Below, in pieces: positions 58,399 through 64,000 of a stretch of 64,000 nucleotides of DNA. A program made the translations under genes and the position numbers. Within the stretch, counting starts at the first letter, position 1. The number at the start of each line of letters is the position of its first letter. This stretch comes from JANMAT01 sp031359995 (GTDB taxonomy: Bacteria; Actinomycetota; Acidimicrobiia; Acidimicrobiales; Ilumatobacteraceae): contig JANMAT010000109.1 in NCBI GenBank assembly GCA_031359995.1, positions 1-64,000 of the forward strand. The letters run 5' to 3'. The notes under the pieces were generated by a model. That model was not told the DNA's origin. It worked only from the letters and a program-made list of their open reading frames with translations, and made no database searches.

Positions 58399-58854
58399 CT
58401 AGCCCTTCAGCATCGCCCGGATGCCGAGGCCCATGATGAACAGGCCGCCCAGGCCGTACAGCAGGTACAGCTTGTGCTTCATCTGGTTGCGGTACGAGTA
58501 GATGATCGCCACTGTGATGATGGCCACGAACCCGTAGAACATGTGGAACTGCGGAGCCTGGCGCTTCTGCCCCGCCACCATCCCCACGCCCATGGCCACC
58601 TGAGCGAACACGGCGAGCTGGGTGAAGGTCGTGAACCACCACAGCGCCCGCGTGCGCAACGACGGCAGCTTCAGCGAGCCCAACGCCCACAGACCGGCCA
58701 GGCCGTTGCCGATGATGACGACCCACGCCCACGCCTTGTGGACGTCGAGCAGCGACGCGAGCAGCAGGGTCCCCTTCACCGACGCACCGCGGGCCTGCAC
58801 CTCATCGGCGCCGAGCGTACCCAACGACCGGGTCGGCGGCCGAAGCGCCAGCAT
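58399..58854 (-). CDS. hypothetical membrane protein
   Basis: A 151-aa protein with about four hydrophobic helices (approximately residues 26-52, 65-90, 100-118 and 122-142; WAWVVIIGNGLAGLWAL, FTQLAVFAQVAMGVGMVAG, FVAIITVAIIYSY, LYLLYGLGGLFIMGLG), resembling small conserved actinobacterial membrane proteins of unknown role. A conserved-looking FHMFYGF loop sits between helices. Start ATG 58854 is used; 58878 and GTG 58779 are alternatives. It is divergent from the LDTR-repeat secreted protein. No functional prediction is offered. Confidence 0.6.
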   Translation of the reverse strand: MLALRPPTRSLGTLGADEVQARGASVKGTLLLASLLDVHKAWAWVVIIGNGLAGLWALGSLKLPSLRTRALWWFTTFTQLAVFAQVAMGVGMVAGQKRQAPQFHMFYGFVAIITVAIIYSYRNQMKHKLYLLYGLGGLFIMGLGIRAMLKG

Positions 58855-58897
58855 CACCACACGGTCGCCACGGCGCAACCGTCGCTACAGTCCGAGC

Positions 58898-61270
58898 ATG
58901 CGAACACGCCGCCGATGGCGCTCACGGCGCGGCGCACTGGCGCTGCTCGCGGCCGTCGGACTCACCACCGCCACACTCGCGACGACGACCTCGGCGGCGG
59001 CCGACGGCGGCCCCGACCCGACGCTCGCCGGCAGCGGCACCCTGCAGATCGACTGGAGTGGCCTCATCGGCGAGCCGGCCAACTCGTACCTCGGTGACGT
59101 CGTGCGCGATGACGTCGGTCGGTGGCTCGTGACGGGCACGGCGCAGGCGCGCGACAACGACCCCATGCTGTCGGTGCTCCAGCGGTTGCTGCCCGATGGC
59201 AGCCCCGACCCGACGTTCGGCGTCGGCGGTGTCGTCACGTCCCGCGTGCCGGGGCCGGGACCGGCGGGCAGTCGCCTGGCCGTCCTGCCGACGGGCGACA
59301 TCGTGCTGGGCGACTTCGTGCTCACACCTGACGGTGCCTACCGACATCGCCTCACCGTCCCGGCCGCCGGCATCCTCGGCATCGGTGGGGTCGTCGGCCT
59401 GCACCCACTGCCCGACGGCATGCTCCTGGTGGCCGGCATCGCCGGCGACCGCGGCCTCGTCGTCGCCACGACGAACCCGAACGCGCTGGCCCTCGCCGGC
59501 GGGCAGCGCCTCCCTCTGCGCGAACCCGCCACCTTCCCGACGAGCGTCGCCCTCGCCACCGATGCGTCCGGCCGCATGTTCGTGACCGACTGCTCGACCG
59601 CCGCGTCGTGCCACGTCAGTGCCTTCACGCCCGACGGCCAGACCGATGCTGCCTACGGCGACGGTGGCGTCGTGACCCTGCGGACCCAGCGATGCAGCAC
59701 CGCCGTTGCGCCCGACGGGTTCCTCGTGTCGGCGTGCGCAGCGGCCGATCAGGTGCACACCTCGCTCGACCAGTTCGACCCCAGAGGTCAGCTCGACGAC
59801 TCGTTCGCAACCGTCGTGGTGGCGTCGGCCGACCTGCACGTCCAGTACGACGGCGCCGGCCGCGTCGGGGCCGCCGGCGTCGAGTTCACGCTGAACGGCC
59901 AGCAGACGATCGTCCGCCGCTTCCTCGCTGATGGCGCGCTCGACACCTCGTTCGGCACCGGCGGCGAGACCGCCACGCCCTTCCTGTCCGCGAGCGAGCT
60001 CCGTGCCGCGCCCTCGGGCGGCCTCTACGTCTTCGGGTACGCCCCCGCATCACCGAGCGGACCGACCCAGGCGTGGCTGACCTCGCTCGACTCGCCGCAG
60101 GGCACGGCGCTGCAGCCGCCGCTCGCGGTGACGTCCCGCTTCGTCGCCACCGCGCCCACGCGCCTGCTCGACACCCGCGACGCCGGCACCCCCGCGCCCG
60201 CCGCCGGCGCGGTCGTGCGCCTCGAGGTCGCCGGGCACGGCCCGGTGCCGGCGACCGGCGTCACCGCCGCGGTCCTCAACGTGACCGCCACGGACGCGGC
60301 CGGGCCCGGCTACGTGACCGTGTGGCCCGCCGGCGCCGCCCGGCCCATCGTGTCGAACCTCAACCTCGTCCATGCCGGCGACACCGCCGCCAACCTCGTC
60401 ATCGTGCCCCTCGGCGCCGGAGGCGCCGTCGACATCTTCACCCAGAGCGGCACCCACCTCGTCGCCGACCTCGCCGGCTGGTTCGAGGCGGCCGACCACG
60501 CAACGGCCGGCCGCTTCCGCAGCACACGGGCACCGTTCCGCGTGCTCGACACTCGCGACGGCACGGGTGCCCCGGCGGCCAAGCCCGGCCCCGGTGGGTC
60601 CCTCGTCGTCCACGTGACCGGCGCCGGAGGCGTGCCGAGCTCAGGCGTGGCCGCCGTGGTGATGAACCTGACCGGCACCGAGGCCACCGCCGCCGGCTAC
60701 GTGACCGCCTGGCCCGCCGATCTGCCCCAGCCGCTGGCCAGCAACCTGAACCTGACGCGCGGCGACACCCGGGCGAACCTCGCCATCGTCCCCGTGAGCC
60801 CGGCTGGCGACATCGCCATCGTCACCCAGAGCGGCACCCACCTCGTCGCCGACATCGCCGGGTGGTTCACCGATGGCAGCGGCGCCGACGGCGCCGCCGG
60901 CCTCTTCGTGGCCGTCCCGCCGCGCCGCATGCTCGACACGCGCATCACCGGCCCTCTGGCGTCGCTCACGGTCACCCGCCGGATCGGCGGCACCGATGTC
61001 GTGCCACCGGCGCTCGCCGGCGCGGTCGTCGCCAACGTGACGGCCACCGACGCCACCGCGGAGAGCTTCGTGACGGCGTGGCCCGCCGGCACCGACCTGC
61101 CGCTCGTGTCGACCCTCAACCTGACCGGCGCCGGCTGGACCGTGCCGAACCTGGCGGTGGTGCGCCTGAACGACGAAGCGGTCTCGCTCTACACCCAGCG
61201 CCCGGCGTCGGTGCTCATCGACGTGGCCGGGTGGTTCGTCGCCGACGGCGCGCCGGCTGCTCCCGGCTGA
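58898..61270 (+). CDS. secreted protein with delta-60-like N-terminus and three LDTR repeats
   Basis: A 790-aa exported protein with a signal at residues 1-35 (RRRWRSRRGALALLAAVGLTTATLA, in pieces). Residues about 40-400 have repeats of the 'DGSPDPTFGVGGVV / LDTSFGTGGET' type, like delta-60 beta-propeller repeats. From about 420 there are three copies of a 125-residue unit beginning xxLLDTRDAG / xRVLDTRDGT / RRMLDTRIT and containing GYVTVWPAG, SNLNL and HLVADLAGWF. This unit is frequent in Acidimicrobiia surface proteins and is one of the stronger taxonomic hints here. A cell-surface or exopolymer role is likely but unproven. Confidence 0.83.
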   Translation: MRTRRRWRSRRGALALLAAVGLTTATLATTTSAAADGGPDPTLAGSGTLQIDWSGLIGEPANSYLGDVVRDDVGRWLVTGTAQARDNDPMLSVLQRLLPDGSPDPTFGVGGVVTSRVPGPGPAGSRLAVLPTGDIVLGDFVLTPDGAYRHRLTVPAAGILGIGGVVGLHPLPDGMLLVAGIAGDRGLVVATTNPNALALAGGQRLPLREPATFPTSVALATDASGRMFVTDCSTAASCHVSAFTPDGQTDAAYGDGGVVTLRTQRCSTAVAPDGFLVSACAAADQVHTSLDQFDPRGQLDDSFATVVVASADLHVQYDGAGRVGAAGVEFTLNGQQTIVRRFLADGALDTSFGTGGETATPFLSASELRAAPSGGLYVFGYAPASPSGPTQAWLTSLDSPQGTALQPPLAVTSRFVATAPTRLLDTRDAGTPAPAAGAVVRLEVAGHGPVPATGVTAAVLNVTATDAAGPGYVTVWPAGAARPIVSNLNLVHAGDTAANLVIVPLGAGGAVDIFTQSGTHLVADLAGWFEAADHATAGRFRSTRAPFRVLDTRDGTGAPAAKPGPGGSLVVHVTGAGGVPSSGVAAVVMNLTGTEATAAGYVTAWPADLPQPLASNLNLTRGDTRANLAIVPVSPAGDIAIVTQSGTHLVADIAGWFTDGSGADGAAGLFVAVPPRRMLDTRITGPLASLTVTRRIGGTDVVPPALAGAVVANVTATDATAESFVTAWPAGTDLPLVSTLNLTGAGWTVPNLAVVRLNDEAVSLYTQRPASVLIDVAGWFVADGAPAAPG

Positions 61271-61277
61271 GCCCGCC

Positions 61278-61844
61278 TCACCGGATGAGGGTGTCGGCCT
61301 CGTGGCCCTGCTCCACCAGGCGCAGGCCGCCAGCGCCGTCGAGCTCCACCACCGTGCACGAGCAGTTGTCGAGGCTGGCGATCACCAGACGGTCATCGCC
61401 CAGGCAGGCGCCGATCACCGCGTTGATGGCCACGAAGTGGCTGACGATCACGGTGTCGACCGGGCACGCCGCCACCCGGGCCACGATGGCGTCGCGGTAA
61501 CCCGTGTAGCGCTCCCCCAGCCCGGCCCACGTGCCCTGCATGGCGGCCCGCAGCCAATCGACCCGGTCGGCCATGGCCACCCCGGCCGGCGACGGGATCT
61601 CGGCCACCAACGGTTCGATCTCGGGCGGTTGCCCCCATGCCGCCGCCAGCGGCGCCGCCGTCTCCTGACAGCGCCCCAGCGGGCTGCTGACCAAGGCCTG
61701 CGGGCCGCCGCGGGCCAGGCGCGCCGCGACGGCGTCGGCCTGGCTGCGGCCGAGGTCGTCGAGACCCGGATCGGGGTCCACGTCCCAGCCGGCGCGGGCC
61801 CGCCCGTGGCGCACCAGCGTGACCCGCACCGGCGCACCGCTCAC
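61278..61844 (-). CDS. histidine phosphatase family protein
   Basis: A 188-aa phosphoglycerate mutase-like phosphatase with the catalytic TLVRHGRA (about residues 8-15), LVSSPLGRCQETA (about 51-63) and the second His in VIVSHFVAIN (about 137-146). GTG 61844 overlaps the stop of the PIG-L gene (GTGA), so the two genes are translationally coupled. Substrate unknown; in actinobacteria such pairs sit near mycothiol-like metabolism genes. The final DNCSCTVVELDGAGG fits the family. Confidence 0.87.
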   Translation of the reverse strand: MSGAPVRVTLVRHGRARAGWDVDPDPGLDDLGRSQADAVAARLARGGPQALVSSPLGRCQETAAPLAAAWGQPPEIEPLVAEIPSPAGVAMADRVDWLRAAMQGTWAGLGERYTGYRDAIVARVAACPVDTVIVSHFVAINAVIGACLGDDRLVIASLDNCSCTVVELDGAGGLRLVEQGHEADTLIR

Positions 61845-62635
61845 GGGAACAGCCAGCCCTCGGCGATGCCGGCCGGCGCGCCCTTCCGGATGAACCACTC
61901 GGTGCCGAACGCCTGCGCGAACTGCTCGTCGGGCATGCTCGAGAAGAAGCCGGTGTCGGTGATCTGGCTGGCGTGGGCCCGGATCGACGCCCGCTTCACC
62001 GCCACGTAGTCGGTCACGTCGACCTTCGTGGTGATGTCGGCCTCGGGCGTGCCCATCGGGTTGCCGTCGTCCATGGGGCCATCGGGATCGAACACGTCAC
62101 CCTCGGGCGCGCCGTTCTCGCGGGCCATGTCCATGAACCGCTTGATCTCGTCACGGTTCATGGTCGCCTCGTAGACCCGGGCCGTACCGGCCAGCTCGGC
62201 GGCGCGGTGACCCACCTTGTGCACCTGGATGTGATCGGGGTGCCCGTAGCCGCCGTGCCAGTCGTAGGTGGTGAGCACGTCGGCCGCCTCCTCGCGCAGG
62301 ATGGCGGCCAACCGGCCGGCGGCCTCGTCGAGCGGTGCGTTGACGAAGGCGCCGTCGTGGGCGTTCTGCTGCCAGCCGGTCATGCCCGAGTCTTCGTAGC
62401 CCAGCCACGCCAGGCGCTGGACGCCGAGCAGCGCGGCCGACCGCTCGGCCTCGACCCGGCGGCGCTCGGCCAGGGTCGCGCCCGCCGGCAGGTCGTCGGG
62501 CACCTCCCCGTACTCGCCGCCGGTGGCGATCACGAGCACGACGCGGTGGCCCTCGGCCGCGGCGCGGGCCGCGGTGCCACCGGTCTGGATGGACTCGTCG
62601 TCAGGATGTGCGTGGAAGAGGACCAGGGTTCCCAT
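61841..62635 (-). CDS. PIG-L family deacetylase (Mca/MshB-like)
   Basis: A 264-aa zinc-dependent N-deacetylase/amidase. The metal motif HAHPDDES (about residues 8-15) and the later YGHPDHIQVHK (about 130-140) supply the His/Asp ligands of the PIG-L fold; it resembles mycothiol S-conjugate amidase or MshB, enzymes acting on GlcN-inositol. Whether the organism makes mycothiol cannot be told here, but DinB/MDMPI-type enzymes in the window fit. It precedes the phosphatase gene with a four-base overlap. Confidence 0.85.
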   Translation of the reverse strand: MGTLVLFHAHPDDESIQTGGTAARAAAEGHRVVLVIATGGEYGEVPDDLPAGATLAERRRVEAERSAALLGVQRLAWLGYEDSGMTGWQQNAHDGAFVNAPLDEAAGRLAAILREEAADVLTTYDWHGGYGHPDHIQVHKVGHRAAELAGTARVYEATMNRDEIKRFMDMARENGAPEGDVFDPDGPMDDGNPMGTPEADITTKVDVTDYVAVKRASIRAHASQITDTGFFSSMPDEQFAQAFGTEWFIRKGAPAGIAEGWLFP

Positions 62636-62640
62636 TCCGC

Positions 62641-63789
62641 CTATTTGACCGCACCCGACGCGAACAACGCGTCGATCCGGTCACCATTCACACCCCAATC
62701 GCCCAGGATCTCGCGTGAGTGCTGCCCCGGATGGGCGGGCAGCACGGCGATCTCGGGCTTCGTACGGCTGAAGCGGGGCGCGGGGGCGGGTTGGGTGATG
62801 CCGCCGATCTCGACGAAGGTCTGGCGGGCCACGTTGTGCGGGTGCACGGCAGCCTCGTCCATGCGCAGCACCGGGGCGAAGCACACGTCGGTGTGCTCCA
62901 TGATGGCGCACCACTCGTCGCGGGTCTTGGCCTTGAACACGCCCTTCAGGCGCCCCTTCAGGTGCACCCAGTTGGCCGTGTCGTGCTGCTTCAGGAACTC
63001 CGCGTCATCGCTCAACCCGGTCAGGCGCAGCAGCTCGGCGTAGAACTGGGGCTCGATGGAGCCGAGCGAGATGTAGCCGCCGTCGGCGCACTCGTACACG
63101 TCGTAGAACGGGGCGCCGGTGTCGAGCAAGTTGACGCCGCGCTCCTTCTCGTTCCACGTGGAGTTCCGGAACGCCCAGAACATCGTCATCAGGATGGCGG
63201 TGCCGTCGACCATGGCCGCGTCGACCACCTGCCCGGCGCCCGACTTCTGCGCCTCCAGCAGCGCGCACACCACGCCGAAGGCGAGGAACATGCCGCCGCC
63301 TCCGAAGTCGCCCACCAGGTTCAGCGGCGGCACCGGCGCCTCGCCGGCCCGGCCGATGTGGGCCAGTGCGCCGCCGAGGGAGATGTAGTTGATGTCGTGG
63401 CCCGCCGCCAGCGCGTACGGGCCTTCCTGGCCCCAGCCGGTCATGCGCCCGAACACCAGCTTCGGGTTGCGGGCCAGGCACACGTCGGGGCCGATGCCCA
63501 GGCGCTCCATGACGCCGGGGCGGAAGCCCTCGATGATGGCGTCGGCGTGCTCGACGAGGCCGAGCAGCGTCTCGACACCGTCGGGGTTCTTCAGGTCGAT
63601 GGCGATGTTGCGACGGCCGCGGTTGAGCACGTCGTTGCTGGGCCCGGCGGGGTTGGTGGAGCGTACGGCCTGGGCCCGTTCGACACGGATGACCTCGGCG
63701 CCCATGTCCGACAGCAGCATGGCCGCGAACGGGCCGGGCCCGATGCCGGCGATCTCGATGATGCGGTAGCCGCTGAGCGGTCCAGCCAT
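62641..63789 (-). CDS. CaiB/BaiF CoA transferase (alpha-methylacyl-CoA racemase-like)
   Basis: A 382-aa class III CoA-transferase family protein. It opens GYRIIEIAGIGPGPFAAMLLSDMGAEVIRVE (read in pieces) and has the racemase-type active-site region LNLVGDFGGGGM (about residues 155-166) with the catalytic Asp present, unlike the first half of the double fusion at 45462. This motif favours the alpha-methylacyl-CoA racemase subgroup, acting on 2-methyl-branched acyl-CoA in lipid or sterol degradation. AGGAGAACC precedes ATG 63789. It ends 5 bp before the PIG-L gene's start. Confidence 0.88.
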   Translation of the reverse strand: MAGPLSGYRIIEIAGIGPGPFAAMLLSDMGAEVIRVERAQAVRSTNPAGPSNDVLNRGRRNIAIDLKNPDGVETLLGLVEHADAIIEGFRPGVMERLGIGPDVCLARNPKLVFGRMTGWGQEGPYALAAGHDINYISLGGALAHIGRAGEAPVPPLNLVGDFGGGGMFLAFGVVCALLEAQKSGAGQVVDAAMVDGTAILMTMFWAFRNSTWNEKERGVNLLDTGAPFYDVYECADGGYISLGSIEPQFYAELLRLTGLSDDAEFLKQHDTANWVHLKGRLKGVFKAKTRDEWCAIMEHTDVCFAPVLRMDEAAVHPHNVARQTFVEIGGITQPAPAPRFSRTKPEIAVLPAHPGQHSREILGDWGVNGDRIDALFASGAVK

Positions 63790-63827
63790 GGCGGTGGTTC
63801 TCCTGGGGTCGGTGGGCGAGATCCGGG

Positions 63828-64000
63828 CTAGGCCCGGAGTGAATCGGCGTAGCCGGTGTGGCCGAGCACGGCGTGCACGAGCACGGGCCACAACGGGGCG
63901 GGCAGGTCGTGGCCCATCTCGGCCAGCAGCAGCAGATCGGCGCCGGGCACGAGTTCGGCGGTGCGCTCACCGCCCGACGGCGTGATGAGGGTGTCGGCCC
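63828..64000 (-). CDS. alpha/beta hydrolase (C-terminal part, cut by window edge)
   Basis: The last 57 residues of a protein whose N-terminus lies beyond the right edge. ADTLITPSGG, ELVPGADLLLLAEMGHDLP and a terminal LW-VLV-AV match the end of alpha/beta-hydrolases, with the catalytic His in GHDLP. It ends 38 bp before the CoA transferase start, on the same strand. Substrate and full length cannot be judged from this piece. Confidence 0.75.
   Translation of the reverse strand, partial: ADTLITPSGGERTAELVPGADLLLLAEMGHDLPAPLWPVLVHAVLGHTGYADSLRA

Overview
High-GC (about 68-70 %), densely coded DNA from an actinobacterium. The best guess is class Acidimicrobiia (Ilumatobacter/Microthrix relatives), inferred from gene content. 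That content includes F420-type LLM oxidoreductases, mycothiol-type MDMPI/DinB enzymes, an HNH protein with a DUF222-like core, the division protein SepIVA beside coaD/yceD, a GTP-dependent PEP carboxykinase, several CaiB-type CoA transferases, an SCO6745-family protein and a secreted protein with 'LDTR' repeats. No rRNA, tRNA, CRISPR array, prophage or insertion sequence was recognised.

Layout. 1-3.7 kb is a minus-strand housekeeping run (acpP, plsX, rpmF, yceD, sepIVA, coaD, rsmD) joining lipid synthesis, ribosome assembly and division. 3.7-7.5 kb holds a small zinc-ribbon protein, two HNH proteins, a DinB/MDMPI enzyme and an unknown 90-aa gene with an attenuator-like leader. 7.8-18.2 kb is the most unusual part: two copies of a four-gene, translationally coupled secretion cassette. 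The first three proteins of each cassette share a Cys-containing beta-rich domain ending in C-x-G-[AVT], three of the small ones carry SipW-type leaders, and the fourth is a large FnIII/Ig-like protein. A methyltransferase separates the cassettes and a decayed methyltransferase follows. 18.7-23.7 kb continues the surface theme with a membrane-anchored TPR protein, a GT2 glycosyltransferase and a collagen-like gene of 1000 sense codons interrupted by an in-frame TAA.

24-35.2 kb carries a large TPR protein with an apparently dead ATPase domain, GNAT, DUF4389, flavodoxin, an orphan anti-sigma-like protein, a DinB-type protein, a DUF4143 ATPase behind three 23-bp-spaced direct repeats, a MoxR/VWA (NorQ/NorD-like) pair and an LLM oxidoreductase whose 3' end is tandemly duplicated with palindromic repeats. 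35.5-41.8 kb has a methyltransferase, an MFS exporter, another LLM enzyme, a polysaccharide deacetylase and an ECF42-type sigma module (DGPF protein, sigma factor, VOC protein) with two matching promoter candidates. 41.9-49.5 kb has a GGDEF-EAL protein, an SCO6745-family protein, a double CaiB fusion, an SDR, and a LigD phosphoesterase fragment cut off at a palindromic repeat. 49.6-64 kb is mostly conserved: recG, a DAK2 protein, an aminotransferase divergent from an MmyB-like regulator, rpmB, a cold-shock-like protein, pckG, an AsnC-type domain protein, the LDTR-repeat secreted protein, a phosphatase/PIG-L pair, a CaiB racemase-type enzyme and a cut alpha/beta hydrolase.

Functions come from motif recognition by eye; no database search was run.
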